64,000 bases of DNA from Spirosoma sp. KCTC 42546 (GTDB lineage: Bacteria; Bacteroidota; Bacteroidia; Cytophagales; Spirosomataceae): assembly GCF_006965485.1 (NCBI RefSeq), contig NZ_CP041360.1, positions 3,286,001 to 3,350,000 of the forward strand, written 5' to 3'. The number at the start of each line of letters is the position of its first letter. Positions within the stretch are counted from its first letter, which is position 1. Below are positions 43,141 to 51,652 of this stretch, in pieces. The position numbers were made by a program, and so were the translations under genes. The notes below the pieces were generated by a model. It was not told where the DNA came from. It searched no databases and saw only the letters and a list, made by a program, of their open reading frames with translations.

Positions 43141-43197
43141 GGGTCGGGGGAACCACCCACCCGACCCAATGAGCCGGGGGAACCACCCGCCCGGCTC
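43141..43197. promoter_or_regulatory. Two tandem hairpins with the same loop and different stems
   Basis: Hairpin 1 has stem GGGTCGGG/CCCGACCC (43141-43148 and 43160-43167). Hairpin 2 has GAGCCGGG/CCCGGCTC (43171-43178 and 43190-43197). The 11-nt loops differ by one base (GGAACCACCCA and GGAACCACCCG). Stem differences are compensated on both sides, which suggests selection on RNA structure or a protein-bound palindrome. They lie about 200 bp upstream of the surface-protein start and just inside attR. There is no T run, so they are not simple terminators. Confidence 0.65.
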
Positions 43198-43375
43198 TGA
43201 CCAAACCAAGTAGCCAGTAAAGGCCGCTCGTTTGGCTCAAACGTACAAAAGGTAAACCGTCAACTCAACCGTCAACCAATAGCTACTTATTGGCTATTCC
43301 GTCAACCAATCCGGCAACCGGGAAAATACCCATATTTAATTTATTGATAATCAGATAATTGACTCGTTAGGTTGT
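43198..43375. other. Repeat-rich segment inside attR
   Basis: No gene is seen. The word CCGTCAACCAAT occurs twice and similar words (CCGTCAACTCAA, CCGGCAACCGGG) two more times between 43257 and 43320, with a short palindrome AATAGCTACTTATTGGCTATT. The segment also holds the second ATTGATAATCAG at 43343. It could contain integrase or excisionase binding sites of the island. Confidence 0.45.
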
Positions 43376-43396
43376 AATCCAATCGGGATCACGCTG

Positions 43397-43448
43397 AAAA
43401 TTAGCTAGTTAACTGTATTGTTGGCTAGCTAATTTTGTTTTGGTTTAA
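43397..43448 (+). terminator. Hairpin after attR, probable original tRNA-Arg terminator
   Basis: AAAATTAGCTAG (43397-43408) pairs perfectly with CTAGCTAATTTT (43435-43446). It begins 5 bp after the duplicated tRNA end, the same arrangement as the terminator after the intact tRNA. Confidence 0.75.
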
Positions 43449-43782
43449 ACAACTTATACGCTCCAAGCGTAAAACACTCAAGTAGTAGGATAAAATTGGC
43501 TTTATGCCTTTTGCCTTATTAAGCCATTCTTCGGTCCGTATAAGCTGCTGTCAGGTACTCGATGCCCACCCAGACGAAAGCAAAGCTATGTATGGGATTA
43601 CGAGCTGTAGTTTAAGGACAAGAAAAAGAAATTTGTTTTCGGAGCGTCACTTGTTCTGTTTAAAACAGAGAACGTTAATGATTAGTAGTCTAATTTTGTA
43701 AACAGTAACAACTTCAGTAGAGCCCCCTCACCGCGTTTGCAATCTGGAAGCAATTAATGTCTATTCAATTAAACCGTCTGTA

Positions 43783-45027
43783 ATGAAACGCATTCTGTCA
43801 ATCGTTCTATCGCTGACTACACTTCTTGCCTTTGGCCAAAACGCCGAAATTGGCCGGCAAGTAAACCAACCCCTACGCAAGAATAGCATGCCACTTACTG
43901 ATAGTCTGAAATTGAACGCTCTAAAGACTGATGCAATTAACCAGCCTTACAGCATGACGCTATCTGGAAATGTAACGATAGGTGGTATTAATAAGGTTGG
44001 CAAATTAACCTATAACACACTCAATACGGCCAATTCGCTCCACATCGGTATTGATCCTGTGAATGGGGACGACACAAAAGACCCCTCCGATTATACCGTT
44101 CAGACTGAAAGTTTTACCAGCGGGGTCGTGTTCAAAACCATAGACAAGGCTATCGAATGGATAAACGGTAGTTCGGCTTATAGCTACTTCGTTAGCATTC
44201 GTAACACTACATCAGCTAACCCGGTTGTACTGAGTTCAGACCATGAGGTCAATAACAAATTCGTTTTCCTGTATTCAGCAGCGTATCCTGCCCCCGCCTA
44301 TATGGTCTTGAATGGGGGGCTGTATGCCAGTCCGGGTTCAATGATCCAATTAACTACGATTGATTTAACTTTAAATGGCTCGAATCGGATTGGATTAGAC
44401 GGGGGCGATATCGTTGTTCAGGGTTCAACTATCCGGCCTTCAGCGTCCTGTTCAAACCTATATGCTCTTACAGTAGGGAGGATGTACCTTGATAATTCGA
44501 CCTATGTTTTTAGTGCAAACAATCAGAGTATTTTACAACCATCGGGCGGCTATGGAGCACAGGTGAGTGTTGGGATGCATGGCCCTTTGTTGTTTAGTAT
44601 GGGTTCGTTCACGGGTATTTCGCTTATTTCGGCAGCGCATAGGGGCTATAATCTTAGTGTGAAGTGTAAGGATAACGCTACATTCCCTACGACCTTAAAC
44701 ATCGAAGGTGGGCTTTTCCAATACGGACAGACCCTTGTGCAGGGACAAGCCATTTTCGACCCTACCAATAGTAGCTATAAGAGCGTATTACACGGTCCTA
44801 CACCTATCCGAACTCCGGATATGAACAGTACCAGTGCCGATTTGACGGGTAGTTTAAAAACGGTGGTCGTTGATGAAAATGGACGTTTTGGGGTTCGTGG
44901 TACTAGATTTACCACCGCACAACGCGATGCCCTAACGCCTTATGAAGGCTTAGAAATCTACAATCTGACGACGCACACTAAAGAGTTCTGGAATGGAACT
45001 ACCTGGAAAACCATTCTTACTAACTAG
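43783..45027 (+). CDS. Secreted repeat-poor surface protein of unknown function
   Basis: A 414-residue protein with a signal peptide (MKRILSIVLSLTTLLAFGQ). The middle (about 120-350) is strand- and turn-rich with Asn/Ser/Gly, compatible with a beta-helix or fibre. The C-terminus (RFTTAQRDALTPYEGLEIYNLTTHTKEFWNGTTW) matches a motif that ends many Bacteroidota fibre-like and cell-surface proteins. It lies just outside the tRNA-Arg island and may be functionally related to the repeat protein inside it. No catalytic motif is seen. Confidence 0.75.
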   Translation: MKRILSIVLSLTTLLAFGQNAEIGRQVNQPLRKNSMPLTDSLKLNALKTDAINQPYSMTLSGNVTIGGINKVGKLTYNTLNTANSLHIGIDPVNGDDTKDPSDYTVQTESFTSGVVFKTIDKAIEWINGSSAYSYFVSIRNTTSANPVVLSSDHEVNNKFVFLYSAAYPAPAYMVLNGGLYASPGSMIQLTTIDLTLNGSNRIGLDGGDIVVQGSTIRPSASCSNLYALTVGRMYLDNSTYVFSANNQSILQPSGGYGAQVSVGMHGPLLFSMGSFTGISLISAAHRGYNLSVKCKDNATFPTTLNIEGGLFQYGQTLVQGQAIFDPTNSSYKSVLHGPTPIRTPDMNSTSADLTGSLKTVVVDENGRFGVRGTRFTTAQRDALTPYEGLEIYNLTTHTKEFWNGTTWKTILTN

Positions 45028-45142
45028 GCTACTGGTGTTAACCAGGTGGTTACCGGCACCTTATCGCCAGGGCAGTCAACAGTGCCTGATTAGTAAGCAA
45101 GAAAGATTACTTACATTGCTTATGCTTATGTAATTTGATGAG

Positions 45143-45529
45143 ATGAAACCACATCATTTAGGGCACAAGATAAGGTTGACAAAGTGGCTACTAACAGCTG
45201 CTCTGCTTGGCAGTCTTTTTGCCTTTTTAGGTGGTGGCTTTTTGAGTCAAGACCGTGTAAAAGTCAGCCCAAAGACCGAGCTATGGCTTGTTGCTAAACA
45301 GGAGGTCCGTCACCGCGTGTCTGTAAAAAAGACGACAAAATCGAAACGGTTTTTTATCGCTTATAAGCACGTCCAGTTTGCAGTCTTAAGGTTTTATAAC
45401 GCTTTGACTAATAGTCATATAAGGCTATTTTGCTCCAGTAAACCAGTACTCACACGTTTGTGTACGTTCGTCCAGTTGAAGGCTATTCCTAGTAGCCCCG
45501 ACGAGCCATATTTGTCTTCTAGAGGTTAG
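45143..45529 (+). CDS. Hypothetical basic protein with N-terminal membrane helix
   Basis: A 128-residue frame with a membrane helix at about 15-34 (WLLTAALLGSLFAFLGGGFL) followed by a strongly basic, Ser- and Lys-rich region (VSVKKTTKSKRFFIAYKHV). Codon use is acceptable, but no family is recognised and the C-terminal half looks less protein-like. It could be a genuine small envelope protein or a partly degraded gene. Confidence 0.45.
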   Translation: MKPHHLGHKIRLTKWLLTAALLGSLFAFLGGGFLSQDRVKVSPKTELWLVAKQEVRHRVSVKKTTKSKRFFIAYKHVQFAVLRFYNALTNSHIRLFCSSKPVLTRLCTFVQLKAIPSSPDEPYLSSRG

Positions 45530-45610
45530 TGCCTCCCCTATAAGCCTATTAAGTGGCTTTCTCATTATTCTTCTCAGTACTGCCTTCCAGCAGTCTCAAC
45601 TCATTGATAT

Positions 45611-45820
45611 ATGCTTATCAAACGAATTAAGCAGCTTTTAAAGCTCATAGGCCTGGTGTGCCTTATTACACTGGCTTTATGTGGCATAGGTATTGTCGGT
45701 GTAGGCCCCGTGTTATCACCATCCAGGGAACGCTATATTGATAATGGAATCAAAACCGAATTCCTCCAAACGAAGGGCGACGAAGGGGATTCTATGGAGG
45801 AAGAGGAATCTAAATGTTGA
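45611..45820 (+). CDS. Small membrane-anchored hypothetical protein
   Basis: A 69-residue protein with basic N-terminus, one membrane helix (LIGLVCLITLALCGIGIVGVG) and an acidic tail (KGDEGDSMEEEESKC). The segment after the helix, RERYIDNGIKTEFLQ, looks like the conserved part of small Bacteroidota membrane proteins. Its role is unknown. Confidence 0.5.
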   Translation: MLIKRIKQLLKLIGLVCLITLALCGIGIVGVGPVLSPSRERYIDNGIKTEFLQTKGDEGDSMEEEESKC

Positions 45821-46065
45821 ATTTGATTCAATATCGATAAAGAAAAATAGTACAAGATTGTATGCACTTTTAGTGAGGGAAATTCTTGTACCAGTTTCAA
45901 CTTCGCATGCTCCTGATTTCTTTGAACAGTAATCGGGAACATACAAGACCGGACGCTTACTATGTTGGCTTTATTGGGCAGAGATCTGTTTTAGATACAA
46001 ATAGTTAGTAATGTAGTGAATGGTTATGTCATACAGGCTACATCAATTTGATGTGGCCTGTTTTA

Positions 46066-46257
46066 TTAATTCATTTTCCGGAGTAACCTTCCAATCACAT
46101 GTACAATTGGCCCAGAATCGAACTGGACCAGCATACTGCCATTTCGACCCCGAATACACTTGTTGTCTTCCTGTAGCACGGCCCTGCATGACAGACCCTT
46201 CAATGCAGGATCCGTCATGCGGTCACCCAGATACTTGTAGTGTCTTTTAGTTTCCAT
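46066..46257 (-). CDS. Small hypothetical protein (KCIRGRNGSMLV type)
   Basis: A 63-residue protein with the regular pattern YLGDRMTDPALKGLSCRAVL and DNKCIRGRNGSMLVQFDSG, a beta-rich SH3-like layout that I believe recurs in Cytophagales as a small uncharacterised protein. It is divergent from the LytTR gene at 46328. The 63-bp region between the two starts would hold both promoters. Confidence 0.55.
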   Translation of the reverse strand: METKRHYKYLGDRMTDPALKGLSCRAVLQEDNKCIRGRNGSMLVQFDSGPIVHVIGRLLRKMN

Positions 46258-46327
46258 ATATAATCTATTTGTTAACTCTTTATTTATTATTTACGATAAT
46301 TTAGTATGTTGCATACATCATAAATCA

Positions 46328-46663
46328 ATGTGTATGAAAAAAGCGCTACCCCCCAAACAACTTATCAACCATATCGAGCCTCAGTCCGTCCTTTACCTGA
46401 CGGGAGATGCTAATTACAGCCGTATCCATTTGATGAACGGAACCGTATTTTTGTCTGCTTATACCTTAAAATGGTTTGCTCAGAAGTGGCCTGAGTTTCT
46501 TCGCCCTCACAAACAAGCCCTGGTCAACCCTGCCTACATTCACCGCCTGCAAGTAGCCGCCAGCCTACGATCCCAAAGCTACGTAGTCATGCAGGATCAA
46601 GTTCAGCTACCCATATCCCGCCGTCGAGTACCCGTTATGCTATTTCAGCTAGGACGGGCGTAA
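46328..46663 (+). CDS. Stand-alone LytTR DNA-binding protein
   Basis: A 111-residue protein that is only a LytTR domain: LYLTGDANYSRIHLMNGTVFLSAYTLKWFAQKWPEFLRPHKQALVNPAYIHRL. LytTR domains bind DNA with ten beta strands and usually follow a receiver domain, which is missing here. Such receiver-less regulators are frequent in Cytophagales and probably respond to abundance or partner proteins. No target operon can be named. Confidence 0.88.
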   Translation: MCMKKALPPKQLINHIEPQSVLYLTGDANYSRIHLMNGTVFLSAYTLKWFAQKWPEFLRPHKQALVNPAYIHRLQVAASLRSQSYVVMQDQVQLPISRRRVPVMLFQLGRA

Positions 46664-46940
46664 ACCCCCATTGTAAACACTTGACTTGAACGTTGCTCAG
46701 TTGCACTGACTGGCTTGATTTATGTTATAAACTAGCCGTGTAGAGAGGAATAAGTGTGTAAAATGTAATCTAAAATAGGGTTTCAGATAATCATATGTTT
46801 GCTGTTAATCGAAAGGTAAAAATAATTGATTTACAGATTTTTATCTGCTAAAAAAATCATGACATTTTTTCTCCTGTTCGTATAGAAAAAACGAACATTG
46901 GCAAGATTTTGGCAAGGTTTCATGTATGAAAGCCATCGCC

Positions 46941-47267
46941 ATGTCACCGCACAAAAACATCTATTTACTGAAAGAGTACATCAAGACATTTCTGGCAACG
47001 GAGATCGTTTTTCCTGGTATTCTGCCCCGGCAGTGGGGTACGGACTTTACTCAGTCTGAGTTAGATGCGATTTACTTTGCCCTAAAATTTGTCGTCCATA
47101 AGGCTCATCCCCTTCAGGATAGACCCATGATTCTGGCCTTTGAGCAAATGGACGAGTTGGATAACCTGAACTTACACTGGTTTTTGTCCGACTACTGGCG
47201 GGAACTGGTTGTTATCTTAAGGCTCTACCCTAATTTTGGTGATAGTTACCTGGCCAGCTTAAATTGA
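46941..47267 (+). CDS. Unknown protein, paralogue B of the three-copy family
   Basis: A 108-residue protein from ATG 46941, chosen because it aligns with the start of the other two copies (an earlier ATG at 46926 adds five residues). Shared blocks are YLLKEYIKTFLATEIVFPGI, HPLQDRPM, AFEQMDE and LNLHWFLSDYWRELVV. It is clearly more diverged than copies A and C are from one another. The leader word TTGGCAAGATTTTGGCAAGG lies just upstream as in the other copies, although the rest of the upstream region is different. Confidence 0.75.
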   Translation: MSPHKNIYLLKEYIKTFLATEIVFPGILPRQWGTDFTQSELDAIYFALKFVVHKAHPLQDRPMILAFEQMDELDNLNLHWFLSDYWRELVVILRLYPNFGDSYLASLN

Positions 47268-47408
47268 CGAAAGGATGATAAGCCGCTAGTTGTTTATCAT
47301 TGTGTCAGCTGTCTTATTATCCCTAAATCGCTTTAAAACCTTTTCTGTCTGGAAGATCAGAAGCCTGCCCAACTCGTATTTCATGAAACCAACCACATGA
47401 GTCAACTT

Positions 47409-47720
47409 TTAAGCCGCTGGCAAAAAGTACAGTGTAGCCGTTGGCACCATGACTTGCTCCTGGTCAGGATGAGGCATTTGACCTAACAAGGGCGACCTGG
47501 CGACTACTACTTTATATGGAACTGGTTTACAATCAGGACTAAATACTGATACCTTGTGTTCCGTACCTGGCTGGAAGGTTGGCCCAAAAGCAGTATCAAA
47601 ATCAATCCAGCAGTCAGGAGCTAACTTAGTGGTAGCTTGGCGTGAGCTGTCCTTGTAGAGTAAAAACTGAAGGAGTACTTCAGGATTTAATAAGGTAGCA
47701 TTACTTTGCAGCGTGTTCAT
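47409..47720 (-). CDS. Hypothetical protein
   Basis: A 103-residue protein from ATG 47720 (an upstream start would add 17 residues of hydrophobic sequence that read as non-coding). It is beta-rich: CWIDFDTAFGPTFQPGTEHKVSVFSPDCKPVPYKVVVARSPLL. The family is not recognised. It is convergent with paralogue B. Confidence 0.55.
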   Translation of the reverse strand: MNTLQSNATLLNPEVLLQFLLYKDSSRQATTKLAPDCWIDFDTAFGPTFQPGTEHKVSVFSPDCKPVPYKVVVARSPLLGQMPHPDQEQVMVPTATLYFLPAA

Positions 47721-48099
47721 ATAATGTAGTTGTTGTAGTATTGTATTACAAATAAAATATAAAAAGGCCAAAAAGCTAGTTATCTTAAGGGAAATGGTCT
47801 CTAGTTTGGCGCATGATTAATTATAGTTTCAAGCATACTTGCTTACAATAGGTAGCCGCAAAATTTATGGTCTGTCAAAACAGGGCTGCCAAAGGCTACC
47901 AAGACAGTAAGCAATAAAACACGTAGCCAGTTAGGCTTAATTAAGCAGGCAAATACAGTTGGTTGAAACAAATAAAACGGCTTACTACGTTAACTTTGGG
48001 TAAACGATAGGAATCATATTCGGTTGAGGTAGCAGGAATAGTCAAGCCTATTCCGATTTAGCGACACGACTTTTACTAGACCGCTTTTTCGGATCACTT
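47721..48099. other. Gap without recognised features
   Basis: 379 bp with no supported gene or strong hairpin. It should hold the promoter of the glycan gene set starting at 48100. Confidence 0.4.
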
Positions 48100-48999
48100 A
48101 TGCATATTGGTTTGATTGGTTGTGGGCTCTGGGGCCAGTTGATTTTAAAAACGCTGACGGAATTGGCTGTGACTGTTACCGTCTGTGATACCGATCCTGA
48201 CATACGTAGGCAAGCTCTCCAACTGGGGGCTTTAGATGCTACGGCTTTTGTCGATACACTACTCTCTGTCGATGGGCTGATTATAGCCACACCCGCTTCA
48301 ACGCATTGTGCTGTGCTGGAACAGATTGCGCCATTTGGCAAACCTATTTATGTAGAAAAACCCCTGGCCATCTCTTACCAGGAGGCACTCCGCATTGGCC
48401 GATTACCCTTGCCGCCCACCTTTATGATGCATATCTGGCGGTATCATCCTGGTATTGAGCTATTGCAAAAAATTAGTCAATCTGGTGAATTGGGAGAATT
48501 AGTACTGCTGAAAACTACCCGCTATAACTGGACAAGCCCACGCACTGATACTGACACGCTTCGAACGCTAACTCCGCATGACCTGTCTATTCTACTGCAT
48601 ATTCTGGGTCAGGTACCAACGCCAAAAGCAGCACTGGCCGAACGACATAATGGACAAATACGAGGCCTAACGGTATTGATGGGCGATAAGCCGGGCTGTA
48701 TAATCGACGTGTCGACCCGCTATTCGGATAAACGACGGGAGGTGCGGCTCCATGGTACTGCAGGTGTAGCTGTATTGGCCGATGAGCGGGCCAGCGCCGT
48801 CGATATTTGGTACGGTACTGACCAGACATCGATCAGCCAGCGCCGGCACGAACGTCGTTTATTCGATTCAACAACTCCCTTACAACTTGAGTTGAGCGCT
48901 TTTATCGGTTATCTGAAGGGGGGACCTCCACCTATCAGTCCGTTAAAAGAAGGTATTGAATTAATGCGGATACTTGAAGAAATAGAACGGCTTACCTAA
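48100..48999 (+). CDS. Gfo/Idh/MocA-family oxidoreductase
   Basis: A 299-residue NAD(P)-dependent sugar dehydrogenase-like enzyme. The Rossmann motif is IGLIGCGLWGQLILKTL. The family motif EKPLA appears in YVEKPLAISYQEAL, and the dimerisation/catalytic domain follows (VLLKTTRYNW, LTPHDLSILLHI with the usual H-D pair). These enzymes oxidise, reduce or epimerise sugars. It is 16 bp upstream of a glycosyltransferase gene and near an RmlC-like gene, so it probably modifies a nucleotide sugar for a surface glycan. Confidence 0.9.
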   Translation: MHIGLIGCGLWGQLILKTLTELAVTVTVCDTDPDIRRQALQLGALDATAFVDTLLSVDGLIIATPASTHCAVLEQIAPFGKPIYVEKPLAISYQEALRIGRLPLPPTFMMHIWRYHPGIELLQKISQSGELGELVLLKTTRYNWTSPRTDTDTLRTLTPHDLSILLHILGQVPTPKAALAERHNGQIRGLTVLMGDKPGCIIDVSTRYSDKRREVRLHGTAGVAVLADERASAVDIWYGTDQTSISQRRHERRLFDSTTPLQLELSAFIGYLKGGPPPISPLKEGIELMRILEEIERLT

Positions 49000-49015
49000 C
49001 TACCTGTCTGCTCGA

Positions 49016-49912
49016 ATGAACGAATCTATTCTGGCCACCATTATTTTACCTACTACCGCCGACCGGGGGATTTTGTTGCCGTTATGCGTAGGAAGTATAC
49101 AACGACAGACGCTACAGGCCTTTGAGTTGTTTATCATCGGTGATGGGGTTGACGAGGGTACTCGAGCCGTTATTCTTGACTTGATGCGGGAGGATGGACG
49201 CATCCATTTTTTCGATCATCCTAAACACCCCCGCCGGGGTGAACTATACCGACATCAGGCACTACAGCAAGCGCGTGGCTTTTTTGTTGCGTATATCTGT
49301 GATCGTGATCTATGGTTATCTCATCACCTTCAAACCCTTGCCAAACACCTGAGTACGGCCGATTTAGTTGCCACAAATTATTATTACGTTCGGCGTAACC
49401 AGCAGTTGTTTCTGCCCTATTTGCCCGTCTCTCCGCAACAGGCAACTGTCCTTAGCATTTTATCGGCAGCAGGGCATCGGCTTGACTTTTACAAAAAACT
49501 GCCTTACGGCTGGCGGACAACCCCAGTGAACCGTCCAACCGATCTCTATATGTGGGAACAGATTATAGCCCAGCCCAATTGCCGGTTTGCTATAGCCTGG
49601 CAGCCTACTCTCTTATATTTCAAACGAAATGATCATCCTGGTTGGCCTACCGCTCAACGCTATGAAGAACTGGCCCGCTGGACTGCAATAATGCAAACAC
49701 CGGTAGAGCTACAATCGGCTATAGATCAGGCTTTGGCTAGTTTGTTTTGTGAGAGAAATCAGTTCAAGCGGAGCTGGATACTTGTTCGAGGAAAACGCTT
49801 GTCCGATTTGCCTGACTGGCTTAGGGGTAAAGTTCAGCGTTGGCTAAAGAGACCATCAGATCCGTCAGCAGAGGAAAGCTGGCTGCCCGATCCGATAGAA
49901 TCGGATCGCTGA
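49016..49912 (+). CDS. Family 2-like glycosyltransferase
   Basis: A 298-residue protein with the GT-A fold: N-terminal strand ATIILPTTADRGILLPLCVGSIQRQ, FIIGDGVDEGT, the HQALQQARGFFVAYICDRDLWL block with a D-R-D variant of the DXD metal site, and an acceptor region with Trp and His residues. It is co-transcribed with the oxidoreductase upstream. Its last 92 bp overlap the 3' end of the opposite-strand epimerase gene, an unusual tail-to-tail overlap. Sugar specificity cannot be read. Confidence 0.85.
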   Translation: MNESILATIILPTTADRGILLPLCVGSIQRQTLQAFELFIIGDGVDEGTRAVILDLMREDGRIHFFDHPKHPRRGELYRHQALQQARGFFVAYICDRDLWLSHHLQTLAKHLSTADLVATNYYYVRRNQQLFLPYLPVSPQQATVLSILSAAGHRLDFYKKLPYGWRTTPVNRPTDLYMWEQIIAQPNCRFAIAWQPTLLYFKRNDHPGWPTAQRYEELARWTAIMQTPVELQSAIDQALASLFCERNQFKRSWILVRGKRLSDLPDWLRGKVQRWLKRPSDPSAEESWLPDPIESDR

Positions 49913-50402
49913 TTCCCCAGGGGATGTTTAGGGCTGGGTCGTCCCAGCGACAACCCAGATTATCATCTTGAGCATAGGTACTATAGCATTCCGAAACAGC
50001 TTGTAAATGGATCGAAGGGGTGAGGAAATACCAGCCATGTAAGAGGCCAGCTGGAAAAATAAGCGCCTTCATATCTGCCCCGAATAGCTCGTAAAGGGCG
50101 TATTGCTGATAGGTGCGCGAATCGGGGCGGGCGTCATACAGCCCAACCCGGCAATGTCCCTCAAGTAAGCAGAAGTATTCATCATGCCGTTGGTGAATGT
50201 GCAAACCTCGCAACACATTCGTTCCAGAACGGACTATACTCCATTGCGCGGGGGAAATCCCTACTCCCCATTGTAAAGCAAATGTTTCCGTAAATGACCC
50301 CCGCTGATCAGCTATTTCATTGAGTTGCCTTAACTCAACTCCATCCAAAAGTTTTCCTACAATTAATCTGGAAGTCACGGGTAAACTCGGCGAATGATTC
50401 AT
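49821..50402 (-). CDS. dTDP-4-dehydrorhamnose 3,5-epimerase-like protein (RmlC)
   Basis: A 193-residue cupin from ATG 50402. RmlC blocks are visible: DQRGSFTETFALQWG, QWSIVRSGTNVLRGLHIH, DEYFCLLEGHCRVGLYDAR, FPAGLLHGWYF and a C-terminal block with WDDPALNIPWGI. The catalytic His of the GLH motif is present. RmlC makes dTDP-6-deoxy-L-sugars for surface glycans. It is transcribed opposite to the other two glycan genes and overlaps one of them at the 3' end. The enzyme could use a sugar other than rhamnose. Confidence 0.85.
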   Translation of the reverse strand: MNHSPSLPVTSRLIVGKLLDGVELRQLNEIADQRGSFTETFALQWGVGISPAQWSIVRSGTNVLRGLHIHQRHDEYFCLLEGHCRVGLYDARPDSRTYQQYALYELFGADMKALIFPAGLLHGWYFLTPSIHLQAVSECYSTYAQDDNLGCRWDDPALNIPWGISDPILSDRAASFPLLTDLMVSLANAELYP

Positions 50403-50779
50403 GAATAGGCTTTTTGTCTGCCATTGACACGCTAGCAATACTACTCATAAGTTTGGTGATTTGACCCATAGTTAGCAGGGTATTTTGATGAATAGTTACA
50501 TTTATTGTAAAAAATATTGGATTGAGGTAGTAGCGTCAACTAATTTTTGGAGATCCAGTATGGAGTTACGGTAGGCTTATCTTCCAAGGTTAATGGACAG
50601 CTCATTAGGTGTCAAAAGATAGTCGGTCTGCAAAAAAAGTAGGCAAATAGAAATATGCTTGCCAGCTAATAACTATTTCCGTAGCTTACATAGGCAGACT
50701 TACGGCGGTTTCATTGAGCCTATTTGTAACTCAATTGACAACAAAAGTCCTGCATTACACCTGTTCGCTCCCTATCATT
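50403..50779. other. Gap without recognised features
   Basis: 377 bp between divergent genes. I saw no gene, strong hairpin or repeat. Confidence 0.4.
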
Positions 50780-51610
50780 ATGACCTGCCAGACCTGCGGC
50801 CATCATAACCAGGAAACGTTTTGTCCCAACTGTGGGGAAAAACGTTTCGACCCACACAGTTTAACCCTCAGTCACGTGGCTGAAGAAGTAGTTGAGAGTT
50901 TTACCCATGCCGATCATACACTGCTAAGGACGCTAAAAGCCTTACTGTTTCGACCCGGAAAGCTCACGGTTGAGTATGTAGCAGGTCGGCGGGTACATTA
51001 TATGAAGCCATTAGGCCTATTTTTGGTGGTTAATCTGGTGTTTTTTCTGTTGGCTACTTACAATGCGTTTAACCAACCGCTAAGTAGCTTTCTCAATTAT
51101 AACAACTATACCGTTTTTGGTACCAAAGAAGCAGTGCAGCAGGCACTGACTAGCTCAGGCCAGACGCTGGCAACTTTTCAGCCGATATTCGATGCGTCTA
51201 TGAAAGCCAGTTCGAAAACCTATCTCATCATACTGATTCCACTGTTCGCGCTGATGTTTGGCGTGTTGATGTGGTCTGCCCATCGGACATTTATTGAGCA
51301 TCTGGTCTTCTCGACACACTTCTTGAGTTTCGTATTGATCTTTTTTTTACTTCAGCAGTTCCTTGTCGTATTACCCTTCATCTGGATAATTGGGCAACTC
51401 CAATGGGAGGCCCGGGGAGATCTGATAGCAAGCCTTATTGGCCTGGTTTTTCTAGGCTTCTATCAGGCCCGCGCGTTTAGGCGATTTTACGGCACTGGTA
51501 CGATCTGGTCTGTCTTTGCTGCCTTATTGAGTACCGTGTTGTTTGCTGGGGTGATCATGGCTTACCGACTGATCCTATTTTACAAAATACTGTACTTGAC
51601 TCATTCATAA
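50780..51610 (+). CDS. DUF3667 zinc-ribbon membrane protein
   Basis: A 276-residue protein from ATG 50780, chosen so that the zinc ribbon is at the very start: CQTCGHHNQETFCPNCGEK with four Cys. The conserved helix HVAEEVVESFTHADHTLLRTLKALLFRPGKLTVEYVAGRR is the DUF3667 signature. Four to five membrane helices fill the rest. The function is unknown. A TlpA-like gene follows 42 bp downstream and may be co-transcribed. Confidence 0.88.
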   Translation: MTCQTCGHHNQETFCPNCGEKRFDPHSLTLSHVAEEVVESFTHADHTLLRTLKALLFRPGKLTVEYVAGRRVHYMKPLGLFLVVNLVFFLLATYNAFNQPLSSFLNYNNYTVFGTKEAVQQALTSSGQTLATFQPIFDASMKASSKTYLIILIPLFALMFGVLMWSAHRTFIEHLVFSTHFLSFVLIFFLLQQFLVVLPFIWIIGQLQWEARGDLIASLIGLVFLGFYQARAFRRFYGTGTIWSVFAALLSTVLFAGVIMAYRLILFYKILYLTHS

Positions 51611-51652
51611 GCGTGCTTATTTTCCATAGTATCACACCAAAACTCAATCGCC

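Larger units (their letters stand above)
39598..43392. mobile_element. Small genomic island in tRNA-Arg (attL to attR)
   Basis: The 17-bp sequence AATCCAATCGGGATCAC, which ends the tRNA, is repeated directly at 39598-39614 and 43376-43392. A second 12-bp direct repeat, ATTGATAATCAG, lies just inside attL (39615) and just inside attR (43343), as expected for integrase arm sites. A terminator follows each copy. Inside are a small unknown gene, a decayed IS3-type transposase and a repeat-rich surface protein. No integrase gene remains, so the element is probably a stranded remnant. Confidence 0.72.

Noticed and set aside
43504..43701. 65-codon plus-strand ORF after the island
   Set aside because: The sequence is rich in Ser, Cys and basic residues without a domain pattern and has no terminator or partner.
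45716..45946. Overlapping minus-strand ORFs of 69-76 codons
   Set aside because: They overlap each other in different frames and lack protein-like composition; the plus-strand small membrane protein is the better choice.
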